From positions 36,896 to 100,895 of IMG/VR virus record IMGVR_UViG_3300007512_000015: a stretch of DNA of 64,000 bases. One strand, 5' to 3'. Below are positions 25,517-34,824 of this stretch, one piece after another. The first letter of the stretch is position 1. Every line of letters begins with the position of its first letter. The notes beneath the pieces are model-generated. The model ran no database searches. It saw only the letters and a list, made by a program, of their open reading frames with translations, and was not told the DNA's origin. This DNA is from a virus. The translations under genes and the position numbers were made by a program.

Positions 25517-26634
25517 TTGGAAGAAGCCTCCATGAAGCGTGATTCGTGAAGAGGAGCATCTTCATCAAATACGGTTTCACAGGTGGGACAGATCCCCCGG
25601 TCTCCCAGAATGGTCCAGAAAGTTTCTTGAGCCTCGGATAGACGGACCCCCGTTTCTCGAAGCTCCACTTCCAGGAGGCGCACCGCCTTACGGGCTGTGT
25701 GCAACCGTCCCCCAAGCTCTTGAACCTGTTTGATGGCGCTTGCCACCTTCTCCACCCCGGCACTGGAAGGGAGGGGGTGCTTCTCCACCGCCTCCAACAC
25801 TCCAACAGCCCTCTCCACAGCGCCCTGGGAGGAGCGAAGCTGCTTCTGAAAGGTTCTTGCCTCCTGGACCCCTGCCCGTACATCCCTAAACCACTCACGG
25901 TGCGCCAGAGGCACAAGTGAGGGGTCAAACCCGTCAAGGGCCTTCACCACACCCTGTGTGGCTTCAAGCTGCCTCTTCAAGTTGGCCACCTCTTGAACCT
26001 CTACATCCAGAAATGAGAGGGCCTCGTAGGCAGTAACCGCACTGTCCACGAGCAGAGCGGCCTCGTCCAGCCCCTCAAAAGTCCTAAACTCCTCCTTCAA
26101 AGCCACTGCATCTTTGCGACGTATCTTGAGTTCAGAAGTGACCGAGCGCCTGTCTGATTCAGAGAGTCGAAGGGCATCCGACAGCCTCCCTACCCGATCT
26201 ACATCCGAAAGAGCCTCGGCCACCACCGACCCTGGACGGTCCACCAGAAACAGCACTCCCCCGAACTGTTCCGCGATTTGAGGCCACAACCTATCGGAAG
26301 CGGCCTTCACCTCTTGAAGACCGATGGCAGCAACCTCGGGAGGGACCCCTCGACCGACGTTATCAAGCACCTTCCCGTTGAGGGTGTAGCGGTTGATCTT
26401 CTTGCCCTTCTCCCAACGGACAACAGCATCCTCAAAGGTCATGTCAACCGTCAGGTGGGGGCAACCGTGACGAACCAGGGAGCCAGCGGGGGCATTGGTG
26501 AACACCCCCCGAATAGCTCGCATCAACGCACTCTTGCCGCTGTTGTTAGGGCCGGTAACGACAGTGAAGCCGTCTATCTCAATCGAAGCATCCTCGATTG
26601 ACTGAAAGTTCTGAAGTCGGACAAGAACGCTCAT
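25513..26634 (-). CDS. SbcC/Rad50 N-terminal half ending at a zinc hook
   Basis: 373 residues. It begins with the Rad50-type lobe (LVRLQNFQSIEDASIEI, Walker A GPNNSGKS at ~28-35, Q-loop near residue 100), then a long coiled coil (~150-340), and ends shortly after CPTC (~349-352), the zinc-hook motif. It stops where a normal SbcC would turn back, and has no Walker B or signature; those are in the separate gene at 20302-20949. The pair is therefore a split SbcC. Directly followed by SbcD with a 4-base overlap. Confidence 0.85.
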   Translation of the reverse strand: MSVLVRLQNFQSIEDASIEIDGFTVVTGPNNSGKSALMRAIRGVFTNAPAGSLVRHGCPHLTVDMTFEDAVVRWEKGKKINRYTLNGKVLDNVGRGVPPEVAAIGLQEVKAASDRLWPQIAEQFGGVLFLVDRPGSVVAEALSDVDRVGRLSDALRLSESDRRSVTSELKIRRKDAVALKEEFRTFEGLDEAALLVDSAVTAYEALSFLDVEVQEVANLKRQLEATQGVVKALDGFDPSLVPLAHREWFRDVRAGVQEARTFQKQLRSSQGAVERAVGVLEAVEKHPLPSSAGVEKVASAIKQVQELGGRLHTARKAVRLLEVELRETGVRLSEAQETFWTILGDRGICPTCETVFDEDAPLHESRFMEASSK

Positions 26635-26678
26635 AGCACCCCCATCCTTCCTACTACCCGGTCAACAAGCCATCCCAC

Positions 26679-27878
26679 CTACCCCAAGACCTCGCTCAAG
26701 GCGGCGTCGATGTCACTCTCTTCTTCCACGTCCTCTTCCTCATACACCTCAACGGACCCAAGGAGAGGGTAGACCTGCGAGCACAGGTCATTGTAGGCAT
26801 CAGCATCCTCAATCAAGTAGTCCCGGAGCTTCTCGATGCCCTGCTTCTTCACCAGACCATCAGGCCGATCCCAGGACAACCAAGCCCCTCCCTTCTTGAT
26901 GAGTCCGTGTGCGATAGCGATCTCCAAGATCGAACGGTAGTTGTCGATGCCCTCGCCCCAACGGATGTAGAACACGACCTCCCGGCCCTGTGACTTGGAC
27001 ATCTTGCACTTGACCGCCTTGGCCTTGATGATGCCGCCGATGACACGCTCATCAGTGCGGTGGGTCAGTGCGTCATGGCGTCGAGACTTCTCATTCTGCA
27101 CACGACGAAGCTCCAAGCGAACACTGGAGTAAAACTTCCAGGCGTTGCCACCCTGCGGCTTCGTCTTGGGGCCGTAGGTCTTGCCAATGTCTGCCCGAAC
27201 CTGGGAGATCCCCAAGACAGCGGTTCCGCTCTTGGCGATGACACCTTTGAGGTTGGGGAGTTCCTGGGACCAAACAGCCTGAAGCTCTCCGACCTTGGAC
27301 TGTTCACCTGCCTCGATCATGTCGCGCTCCGCGATACGACGAGTCACCGCAGCACCAACAGAGTCGAACACGATGAGGTCCACCCCCGCCGCCGCAAAGA
27401 TCATCGCGAACTTGATGCCTTCTTCCAGGGAATCCGGCTGAAGAAGCTCGAACTTATCCGGGTCCGTGATGGGAACCCCAAGGGCAGCGGCATAGTCGGG
27501 AACAATGTCGTTCTCCCAATCAATGTAGACGACAGTGCCTCCCTGGGCACAAGCTGATGCTGCGGCTGTAAGGGCAAGTGTGGTCTTTCCTGCACTCTCG
27601 TGCCCCCAGACCTGGGTGACACGACCACGAGGAAGCCCTGGGCAGGGAGCAACCCCAAAGGTGTTGGCCTCGCCCCCGATCAAGAAGTCAATAGCGGTAG
27701 ACCCCGTGGGAAGGTGGGGTGCTGACTCTTGGAGGGCTTCTGGATCCAAAGGAACATGAGCCTGCTCATAGGACTTGGTCATCTTCTTCTGCACGAACTC
27801 ACGAGCCTTGGAAAGCGCGTTCCCAGACACCTTGAGGGCCTTCTTGTCAGTGCTACTACTCTTCTTGGCTCTGGGCAT
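26679..27878 (-). CDS. recA: RecA recombinase
   Basis: 399 residues from an ATG with CAGGAG six bases upstream; a longer frame reaching 27977 lacks this site. Typical RecA core: STAIDFLIGG, Walker A GHESAGKTT (~92-100), Walker B-like VDLIVFDSV (~166-174), SQVRADIG and the PQGGNAWKFYSSVRLEL loop. It ends in an acidic tail, ESDIDAALSEVLG, resembling the SSB-like and 29363 tails. It performs strand exchange with the resolvase, SSB and SbcCD genes around it. Confidence 0.95.
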   Translation of the reverse strand: MPRAKKSSSTDKKALKVSGNALSKAREFVQKKMTKSYEQAHVPLDPEALQESAPHLPTGSTAIDFLIGGEANTFGVAPCPGLPRGRVTQVWGHESAGKTTLALTAAASACAQGGTVVYIDWENDIVPDYAAALGVPITDPDKFELLQPDSLEEGIKFAMIFAAAGVDLIVFDSVGAAVTRRIAERDMIEAGEQSKVGELQAVWSQELPNLKGVIAKSGTAVLGISQVRADIGKTYGPKTKPQGGNAWKFYSSVRLELRRVQNEKSRRHDALTHRTDERVIGGIIKAKAVKCKMSKSQGREVVFYIRWGEGIDNYRSILEIAIAHGLIKKGGAWLSWDRPDGLVKKQGIEKLRDYLIEDADAYNDLCSQVYPLLGSVEVYEEEDVEEESDIDAALSEVLG

Positions 27879-27891
27879 GGAATCTCCTGTA

Positions 27892-28533
27892 TCAGCGGGA
27901 CCAGATGAAAAAGCGATCATTCTCCCGGTGGATGATCCCCCGCCGTTCTTCACGGCCAGCTTTCCTCCCTCGGACATATTTCTTCACTTCCGTGAAGTAC
28001 CTGTTTTCGGTAGCAGAAAGACCCCCCTCGGAAACAACCCCTTGGTGAAAAAGCCAGAACCGAGAAGCCAGTCGAGCCACAAGGTAGGCATCGGCTTCAT
28101 TATGGTTCCACCGGCCACCACCGGAATCCACCCGAGCGGCTTCAACCATGTCGGTTTTATCCATCTTCCACTTGGGAGGACGCACAATGGAATCACGGGC
28201 GTGGGCCTTTACCTGCATAGGGGACCAGAACACTACATCACAGCCCTCGGATTTCAGGGCTTCGCAGGAGTAGAGGAAGAGGCCGTACATGCCCTCGCTC
28301 CACATGTCGTTGAAGATGGGGAACTCGATCCCAACCCGGTCAGGCTGGTACTCCTGAACAACACCCTGCAAAGAGGAGCGCATCTTCATGTACCGTTCAA
28401 GGAACTCCATCTTGGAGGGGGTACGAAAACGGCCCCTGGCGGGACACCGTGAGGGGTCTCCGACAGGGGCCGTCGTATCGTGCAAGGCCCACCCATAGTT
28501 TGTCAGGGACGGGTCCAAGCCAAGGACAAGCAT
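27892..28533 (-). CDS. RuvC-like Holliday-junction resolvase
   Basis: 213 residues from an ATG at 28533, just after the SSB-like stop. It opens with the RNase H-fold motif MLVLGLDPSLTNYGWAL (catalytic D7), followed by VGIEFP (E70) and HNEADAYLVA (H144, E146 and D148). These match the acidic tetrad of RuvC-type resolvases. It would cut branched recombination or packaging intermediates. Basic C-terminal end. Confidence 0.8.
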   Translation of the reverse strand: MLVLGLDPSLTNYGWALHDTTAPVGDPSRCPARGRFRTPSKMEFLERYMKMRSSLQGVVQEYQPDRVGIEFPIFNDMWSEGMYGLFLYSCEALKSEGCDVVFWSPMQVKAHARDSIVRPPKWKMDKTDMVEAARVDSGGGRWNHNEADAYLVARLASRFWLFHQGVVSEGGLSATENRYFTEVKKYVRGRKAGREERRGIIHRENDRFFIWSR

Positions 28534-28534
28534 C

Positions 28535-29260
28535 CTATCCGTCCAGAAGGCCGTCCAAGAGGTTGTCCACTTCCTTGGAGGTGTTGGCCACAGCCCCTCC
28601 CCCGTTGACGGGAGTTTCAGCCTCCCCACCGAGCTTCTCGCGGATCTCGTCAACCGTCAGGTCACGAGCGAGTTCCCGGTGGATGCCGTCTGCAATCGTC
28701 TTGGCCTCGGCCATGATGCGATCAGCAGCTTCCCGAAGCTGGCCTTCCTGTCCAAGCAGCTTGAACAGCAGGTTGTTGTTCTCGGGAGTGAACGTCATCT
28801 TGTGGTAGGTGGCGTCCGTGCAGGTCATGCTCAAGTCATGCTCCAGCAACGAGAACTTGTTGTGGATACGCCCGATGTCCTTGTACTTGTCAGGCGAGAA
28901 GATCCAGGGCATGACCTGATAGCCAGTCCCAGCCTTGAACGAGGCAGCGTCGAGGTCGCCGTTCTTGTCCGTGGGCCAGATCACCATGACAGTGGCCACG
29001 CTCTGCTTGGGCTGGCCGAACTCGGCGTAGGCAGGCCCCTTGTACAGAAAGTAGCCGACACCGGGCTTGTAGATGCGTTCGCAGCCCGTGAAGCGAAGGT
29101 TGGAAGGATCAGTGGAAGGAACGCCGTCCTCTCCAACATCCTTGAACCACGCGAGGCTCACACGGTAGGTGCGACCAGCCTCGGGCTTGAATCGAGTTGC
29201 TTTCTTACCGATGCGGTCGTCGCCGCTACCGATGCTAAAGTCCATGAATCCAGTGGACAT
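28535..29260 (-). CDS. ssDNA-binding protein-like
   Basis: 241 residues from an ATG preceded by TTGGAGAACG; an upstream TTG is an unlikely start. Beta-rich N-terminal half (KPEAGRTYRVSLAWF, YKPGVGYFLYKGP) and an acidic end EVDNLLDGLLDG, as in phage SSB proteins whose tails bind partners. It lies between RecA/RuvC and two unknown genes in a recombination operon. Assignment rests on overall pattern and context, not a strict motif. Confidence 0.62.
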   Translation of the reverse strand: MSTGFMDFSIGSGDDRIGKKATRFKPEAGRTYRVSLAWFKDVGEDGVPSTDPSNLRFTGCERIYKPGVGYFLYKGPAYAEFGQPKQSVATVMVIWPTDKNGDLDAASFKAGTGYQVMPWIFSPDKYKDIGRIHNKFSLLEHDLSMTCTDATYHKMTFTPENNNLLFKLLGQEGQLREAADRIMAEAKTIADGIHRELARDLTVDEIREKLGGEAETPVNGGGAVANTSKEVDNLLDGLLDG

Positions 29261-29362
29261 ATCGTTCTCCAAAAAGGCGCGGGTGAAAGTGCTTCTTACG
29301 AGCGATGTAGGAAAGGTTGCGCCTGAAACCCTTTACCCACGGAAAAAGGAAAGAGACCCCCC

Positions 29363-30142
29363 CTACCCGAAGGAATCTCCCAAAAGTTCATCAATGTCCA
29401 AAGTGTCGGGTGAACGGGACTTTCCGGCATCCAATGCAGCCAAGAACTCATCCACCTCATTATCGCTGCCCTGTGTAGGCAACCCTTCCTCCAGGGAAGG
29501 TTCCGACGTTACAGCTTCCGGGATGGGTGGGGGTGCATCCACCTCCACGTCCTCTCCTGTAAACATGGCCTGCAAGTCACGGATAGTGGTTGCATCAACG
29601 TGCGGGGCAGCATCGAGGTCCGGTGCCTCGACACCAGGGGCAGGCTTGGACCCCCAACGGCCCCCCAACCCAATCTCTTCCTGACACAGCTTCATCTGAT
29701 CCCGGATTCGAGCCTGGGTGTCTTTGAGGTCCGCACGCTTCGCCTTGATGACGGTCATCACAGCCTCCAAGTCCTGGAGGGTGAGTTCCTGGGAAGCAAT
29801 ATCTTCCTTCTCGGAGCGCAGCTTCATCGTGGCGATGGCATCCCGATCCTTGACGTTGCGGCCAGCCCGAACCTCGGGATCATTGGTCATAAGGTCTTGC
29901 ATCTGGAGATCGAAGTCAGCCTGTGAACTCCGGTTCGCATGACGATACTGCTGAAGCCACTGTGAAACCTGAAGATAAACGCGCTCCGTCTGTGCCAGAT
30001 GGCTACGGGCTGCTGCGATCTTCAGCGTAAGGCGACGAGGACCGTACTCCAGAGGGTTGGGGTCCAAGTGAACCTCCATATCCTCCAGACGAGAGAAGAT
30101 CCCCTCGACTACCTCTTGGGTGATGTCAGGCAAGTCTCCCAT
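29363..30142 (-). CDS. Coiled-coil replication-cluster protein with acidic tail
   Basis: 259 residues from ATG (GAGGTTGGAA upstream). Residues ~10-170 are charged helices with strong heptads (QLE-type coil around the middle). The tail has acidic NEVDEFLAALDAG and, at the very end, DIDELLGDSFG, repeating the D-[IV]-D-x-[LF]-L pattern of the neighbouring SSB-like and RecA tails. No catalytic motif. It may be a recombination mediator or assembly partner (inference). Confidence 0.5.
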   Translation of the reverse strand: MGDLPDITQEVVEGIFSRLEDMEVHLDPNPLEYGPRRLTLKIAAARSHLAQTERVYLQVSQWLQQYRHANRSSQADFDLQMQDLMTNDPEVRAGRNVKDRDAIATMKLRSEKEDIASQELTLQDLEAVMTVIKAKRADLKDTQARIRDQMKLCQEEIGLGGRWGSKPAPGVEAPDLDAAPHVDATTIRDLQAMFTGEDVEVDAPPPIPEAVTSEPSLEEGLPTQGSDNEVDEFLAALDAGKSRSPDTLDIDELLGDSFG

Positions 30143-30151
30143 TTCCAACCT

Positions 30152-30580
30152 CTATGCCGCTTCTTCTTCTTCGGCTTCAGCAGCAGTCTTACCCTGAAGC
30201 TCCGAAAGATGCTCGACCGTGTTGTGCTTGATCACGCGAACCTTGTTGTCGAACTGGCTCTTGCTGACAGCACCATCGGTGAGGGCGGCTCTCCACGCAG
30301 CAATATGGCACTCCATAGAGAGGAGGATATGGGCCACGCGAGCCTCCTCCAAGGTCATGCCGTTGGCTGCGCTGTCCTCGGTGTCCACGGAAATGTCAAC
30401 GTCGGCACTGCCTCCCGCGTCGTCCTGAACAGAATCCCAAGCTGCCGACATACCGGCAAAGAAGTCGCCGCGCTTGGTCTTGACGGCACGGGTTGCAACA
30501 ACCTTGGTGACGCGCATCTTGCCTTTCACGCGGGCAACGGTTTCCTGAAGGCGCTTACGGCTCTCTTCGGTGGTACTCAT
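30152..30580 (-). CDS. Unknown helical protein
   Basis: 142 residues; AAAGGAG precedes the ATG. Basic N-terminal helix (RKRLQETVARVKGKMRVTKV), acidic middle, and glutamate-rich end. It sits 9 bases from the previous gene in the same recombination operon. No family recognised. Confidence 0.5.
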   Translation of the reverse strand: MSTTEESRKRLQETVARVKGKMRVTKVVATRAVKTKRGDFFAGMSAAWDSVQDDAGGSADVDISVDTEDSAANGMTLEEARVAHILLSMECHIAAWRAALTDGAVSKSQFDNKVRVIKHNTVEHLSELQGKTAAEAEEEEAA

Positions 30581-30655
30581 GACGGCTCTCCTTTTATCCG
30601 GCCCCAAAAAGGAGCGGTAGGACCTACTACACCCCCCACAAACAAAGGAACCCCC

Positions 30656-32992
30656 CTACTCTCCGCAGGCTTGGGAGATTCGGGTGGCAAACATCGTGTT
30701 CCGCTGATCTGCCTTGGCGTTTTGAACAGCCGAAGCAATCGCGGAAGCCTTGCCTACCAGCACCACCTTCTCTTTGGCACGGGTGATCGCGGTGTAAAAG
30801 AGGTTGCGCTGAAGCTGCCGACCGAAAGAGGGGACAACCGGCATCACGATCACGTCGTACTCCTGCCCTTGGGATTTGTGGACCGTCTGTGCGTAGGCCA
30901 GTCGAAGGCGAGAGACAGCATCCTTGAACGCAAACCGAACATGACGCGGAGGGGTCCCAGGCATCCCGTGGATCTTCACCTCGATTTCCCGAGCCTTGCG
31001 GTCAATCCGTGCGACCTTTCCAACATCCCCGTTGTACACGTCCAACCCATAGTCGTTCCGAACCACCATCACACGGTCATCCTCTCGAATCACCTCACCC
31101 CCCAGCCGAACCTCGACCAGCCCAGCAACACCAGGATTCAAAGATGACCGGATACGGTCGTTCAACGCAGTCACCCCCACAGAACCAGCATGGCGTGGGG
31201 AAAGGACTTGGAAGTTGGCCCTGCGCTTGTACAAACTGGCCGCCAGTTCCACGACGTAGTCAGCGGCTTCGTCGTCCGTGATCTTGGACACCAGCACGAA
31301 GTCTTTTCCGTCACTGGTGGGGACATCCCCCCGGTGAACCGCATGAGCGGCCAAGATGATTCCACTGGTATCTTCTTGTCGGAAGATAGTGTCCAGATGA
31401 GATACCGGGAACTGGGCCGAGGACACAATCTCACGAAGAACATCCCCAGCGCCAACGGAAGGCAACTGGTCCGAGTCTCCAACGAACACAAGCCTGCAAT
31501 CGGGGTCTGTTCCAGAAAGGATTCGATACAGAAGATGTTGGTCCAGCATGGAAGACTCGTCGCAAATGACGACCTTGGCAGGATGGGTGTTCCCCGGCCC
31601 GTAGTCCCACTTCTGCTTTGAGGCGTCATCCCCGACCCCTCGTTCAGAACTCTCCCCCACAACTCCGACGTAGGTGGCCTCCCTTCCACCAGCAATCTGA
31701 ACGTCCTTGGCTCCAAAGGCCCGGTGAACGGTGGATGCCGGTGCCCGTGCCACAAGCGCCATGCGCTTGGCCGCGATGCCAGTAGGAGCACAAAGAAGGA
31801 AGGGGATATGCGTGTCGCGCAGAACATCGACCACCGCCTGAAGGGTGGTGGTCTTCCCGGTGCCGGGGAGTCCGGTAAGAACCGAAACAGGGGCCGTAAG
31901 AGCACGCAGGGCGGCTTCTCGCTGGGCTTCAGTCAAGGTGACCCTGCTGCCCGCAGACCAATCCCTCAACGCCCCAGCAGCCACCCTACGAAGAGATTCT
32001 TCGGAGGCATCCTCCACCCGCTTCCGTTCCGCTTCAGCAGAAGGGCCGAACTGGCCAAAGCCATCCAGGATCTTCTCCAAAACCGGCTCTGGAGGAAGGA
32101 CCCTCGCAGCCAAAAGCTCCGCTGATTCACACTCCATAGCGTGAAGGCCAGGGTCGTAGAGGGCAAAGCCTCCCCCACTGCGCGGCTCTGCAACCAAGTC
32201 TCCCTCACCCTTCATAACAACCAGGGCCTCTGTGATGAGCTTGGCGTTATCAACCACCTCGGGGACCAGGGCGCTTACATGAGACACCACCTCAACGGAG
32301 GTGGCGAAAAGGTTGCCGTTGCGGGAGCAGTCTTGAATGGCGCTCATGATCGCCCCGCAGATGCGGCGTTGGGACGACATATCGACGCCCAGCTTGCGAG
32401 CCACTTCATCTGCTTGGGAAAACTTGACCCCCCTTACACGAACAAGGGACCAAGGATCTGCGAGGAGGCGCTCCTCCACCCCGACGCCAAAAGTCTTCCA
32501 AACAAGACCCACGGATCGGGAAGAAATGCCAGCCTCTCCCATGAGGCGCATGGCGTCCATGTAGACGCGAAGGCTCTGCCATCGAGAAGCAACGAACGTG
32601 CAGGTGAAGTCATCCAACCCTGATTCACGGAGAGCCTCTTCGCCTTTATCAAGAACTGAAGGAAGGGACTCGCCGTAAAACCTCTCCAACAGGGCGCATG
32701 TTCCCGCGCCTATGCCTTGGGAAGCCAGGGCTGAAAGACAAGAGGTGAGGTTCCAGCCAGGGGTTGAGGCAGGAGAACGGATTGCATGAAGCTGGTCCCC
32801 GTAGGTTTCGTGCTTCTCCCACTTCCCATCAAAGGAGACCCACGACCCAATCGACAGGGGGCCGAAGTTCCCCTTCACTGAAACAGGGCGGCTGTGCGGA
32901 CCTTCATCCAAGCTCACCCGAAGCACAAAAAACCCAGCGTTCTCGTAAACGATAGAGGTGACCCGACCACTACATGGCACAGCCTTCCCCAT
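30656..32992 (-). CDS. RecD-like SF1B helicase (RecD2 type)
   Basis: 778 residues from ATG (overlapping the upstream stop, TGATG). It has an N-terminal OB-like stretch typical of RecD2, a helix-hairpin region, and helicase motifs: Walker A LTGLPGTGKTTTL (~372-384), CAPTGIAAKRM, Walker B VVICDESSML, GDSDQLPSVGAGDVL, TIFRQ, and C-terminal TVHKSQGQEYDVIV and LFYTAITRAKEKVVL. A 5'-3' DNA helicase for recombination, repair or replication. Length fits the family. Confidence 0.9.
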   Translation of the reverse strand: MGKAVPCSGRVTSIVYENAGFFVLRVSLDEGPHSRPVSVKGNFGPLSIGSWVSFDGKWEKHETYGDQLHAIRSPASTPGWNLTSCLSALASQGIGAGTCALLERFYGESLPSVLDKGEEALRESGLDDFTCTFVASRWQSLRVYMDAMRLMGEAGISSRSVGLVWKTFGVGVEERLLADPWSLVRVRGVKFSQADEVARKLGVDMSSQRRICGAIMSAIQDCSRNGNLFATSVEVVSHVSALVPEVVDNAKLITEALVVMKGEGDLVAEPRSGGGFALYDPGLHAMECESAELLAARVLPPEPVLEKILDGFGQFGPSAEAERKRVEDASEESLRRVAAGALRDWSAGSRVTLTEAQREAALRALTAPVSVLTGLPGTGKTTTLQAVVDVLRDTHIPFLLCAPTGIAAKRMALVARAPASTVHRAFGAKDVQIAGGREATYVGVVGESSERGVGDDASKQKWDYGPGNTHPAKVVICDESSMLDQHLLYRILSGTDPDCRLVFVGDSDQLPSVGAGDVLREIVSSAQFPVSHLDTIFRQEDTSGIILAAHAVHRGDVPTSDGKDFVLVSKITDDEAADYVVELAASLYKRRANFQVLSPRHAGSVGVTALNDRIRSSLNPGVAGLVEVRLGGEVIREDDRVMVVRNDYGLDVYNGDVGKVARIDRKAREIEVKIHGMPGTPPRHVRFAFKDAVSRLRLAYAQTVHKSQGQEYDVIVMPVVPSFGRQLQRNLFYTAITRAKEKVVLVGKASAIASAVQNAKADQRNTMFATRISQACGE

Positions 32993-33492
32993 CAATCCCC
33001 CTCTCCCAAATATGACTTGAGGCTCTCCAAAGTGGAGGTCATGTCCCCTGCCTGTTGAAGCAAGGACTCCAAGTCAGCCGTCTCGGAACTACCCGTCGGA
33101 CGTTCTACGCTAACCCCCGTAGTGACCAAATAAACCTGCGCTCTGTGGCCCTCCAGGGGCGAAAAGAGAACCTGGGACTCCCCCACAAACCATTTACCCC
33201 CTCTACTTTCGAGGACCCCCTCCAGGAGTTGGCGGTGTAGCCACTGGGCATCCTTATTGTGGCCAGCAGGACACATCCCCGGAGGCCACAGGCAGGCACC
33301 CCCTCCAGGAAGGAGCGTGTTGGGAGGGGTGAGCGGTGTGTGGTGGACCATCAACTTCACAGCGCGGCCTGACAGTTTCTCGAAGATGTCGTCCAACGGG
33401 ATGGGGTCTTCCCCGTCTGGAAAAGCAGTGGGAAGCGTGTCCCCCTCCATGACACGGAAGATGCCCCCGGCGATAGCAACAATGAAGTCCAT
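32992..33492 (-). CDS. Unknown 166-residue protein
   Basis: An open frame runs to 34113, but its first ~200 residues lie opposite plus-strand genes and look non-protein-like. The ATG at 33492 gives a sensible protein: MDFIVAIAGGIFRVMEG then KLMVHHTPLTPPNTLLPGGG and a C-terminal ESLLQQAGDM helix. A weak GGGGG lies upstream. It forms a divergent pair with the gene at 33608. No family recognised. Confidence 0.55.
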   Translation of the reverse strand: MDFIVAIAGGIFRVMEGDTLPTAFPDGEDPIPLDDIFEKLSGRAVKLMVHHTPLTPPNTLLPGGGACLWPPGMCPAGHNKDAQWLHRQLLEGVLESRGGKWFVGESQVLFSPLEGHRAQVYLVTTGVSVERPTGSSETADLESLLQQAGDMTSTLESLKSYLGEGD

Positions 33493-33607
33493 ACAGCGTA
33501 GTACCCCCCAGAAAAGAAAAAGTACCCCCAGGGGGTTCCCCTCCGACGCCACCCCCGTAAGGAGAACAAGAGAAAAACCCGCACTGCTTGCAGTCACGGA
33601 GGACCCC
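33493..33607. promoter_or_regulatory. Divergent intergenic region with small palindromes
   Basis: 115 bases between divergent genes, so it should hold promoters for both. It contains ACCCCCAGGGGGT and ACTGC-TT-GCAGT inverted repeats. The plus-strand gene has CACGGAGG before its ATG. No confident -10/-35 match is seen. Confidence 0.35.
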
Positions 33608-34033
33608 ATGAACGAACTTTCCGCAAACAACGTCATCAGCTTCGCCAACTCACCCCGCGAGGGCCGCCGCAAGGGCGCAACGATGACCGTGGTGAATGAC
33701 GCCACGGGTGGACGGGTGACCGTTCGCTTCCGTAAGCCCAAGGGCTTCAACAGCGTCCTGGTGGACGTGATGACCGGCTCCGACAACGAGGAGCACTTCA
33801 GCTTCCTCGGCACCCTCCGGGGCGAGCAGGTTGTCATCAGCCCCAAGAGCAAGGCTGGCGACAAGGGCCAACGCGCCCGGACCATCCTCAACTGGACGTT
33901 CGCTGCTGCTGGTCGTGATGACCTCCGCACCGTCCGGTGCCTCCACGAAGGTCGCTGCGGTCGCTGTGGCCGGAAGCTGACGGTGCCCGCGAGCATCGAC
34001 AGCGGGCTTGGCCCGGAGTGCCGAGGCAAGTGA
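33608..34033 (+). CDS. DUF6011-type zinc-knuckle protein
   Basis: 141 residues. C-terminal CLHEGRCGRCGRKLTVP then SGLGPEC matches DUF6011-like zinc knuckles (CxxCGRxL...GxGPxC). N-terminal half is a basic beta-rich region. First gene of a two-gene plus-strand island in a minus-strand block. Likely nucleic-acid binding by resemblance, but function is unproven. Confidence 0.62.
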   Translation: MNELSANNVISFANSPREGRRKGATMTVVNDATGGRVTVRFRKPKGFNSVLVDVMTGSDNEEHFSFLGTLRGEQVVISPKSKAGDKGQRARTILNWTFAAAGRDDLRTVRCLHEGRCGRCGRKLTVPASIDSGLGPECRGK

Positions 34034-34824
34034 GCCTTCGCATCGAGCACGAAGAAGGGGAGCCTCGGTTCATCCAAGGCATCCCCAACCGCCCCCAAGA
34101 GGAACTGCGCCAACTGGTGTCAGACCTTCTCTCGGGGGCCGCTGTGTCCAGCGACCAAGTACCCCCCAACATGACGGGCATGGTGTTCCTGCCTGTTGCG
34201 ATGGGAGCCTTCCAACCTCCAGAGGAACTGCGAAAGGCAGCGATGGGGTCTGCGGGGCCTCCAGAGAGGTTGGAGGAAGACCCCCCAAGGCCAGAGCACC
34301 CCGGATACCCCGAAGGTCCTGGGGACCCTCCAGAGAAGCCTATGCTGGATGTTGTGAACCCCCAACTCCTCAAGGATGTAGAGTGGGGAGAGGTGGATGA
34401 TGAGGCGCTAATGGAAGCCCAGTCCCGCCTCAAAGAAGCGAACAACGCCCGCATAGAGGCATGGGACAAGGCGACCCGAGAATGGGACGAAGCCCAAGAA
34501 GCCAACGACCGAGAGCGCAGACGGATCGACACCGAGTACAGGGAAGCCCTGGCCTCATGGGAGGCGAGCCTGGACCCCCACAAAGAGAAGGTCGCAGAGC
34601 GCAAACGCCTTCACGATGAATGGGTGACGAAGCATGACCGCATCTTTGGCCGATGGGGCGAAGAAATGGGCGCTCTTGTCGGTTGGGTGAAGGATGCCTT
34701 CCCCCGAGGAGTCAACGGATACCCGATGTTCTATAGTGTCCAGGTCGTCAACAATGACGACTGGAAGCGAGTGCGGGCAGCCCTGGAACGAGAGCAAGAA
34801 CGCCGCAAAGAGATCGAGGTTTAG
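34030..34824 (+). CDS. Coiled-coil protein, second gene of plus-strand island
   Basis: 264 residues from GTG that overlaps the previous stop (GTGA). The first ~115 residues are Pro-rich (EEDPPRPEHPGYPEGPGDPP); the middle is a strong charged coil (MEAQSRLKEANNARIEAWDK); the end is alpha/beta. It shares a four-base TTAG stop with the opposing reductase gene. Role unknown. Confidence 0.55.
   Translation: MSLRIEHEEGEPRFIQGIPNRPQEELRQLVSDLLSGAAVSSDQVPPNMTGMVFLPVAMGAFQPPEELRKAAMGSAGPPERLEEDPPRPEHPGYPEGPGDPPEKPMLDVVNPQLLKDVEWGEVDDEALMEAQSRLKEANNARIEAWDKATREWDEAQEANDRERRRIDTEYREALASWEASLDPHKEKVAERKRLHDEWVTKHDRIFGRWGEEMGALVGWVKDAFPRGVNGYPMFYSVQVVNNDDWKRVRAALEREQERRKEIEV

Noticed and set aside
33493-34113. 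N-terminal extension (to 34113) of the minus-strand frame at 32992
   Set aside because: The extension runs opposite a well-supported plus-strand gene and is low-quality sequence; the ATG at 33492 is preferred.
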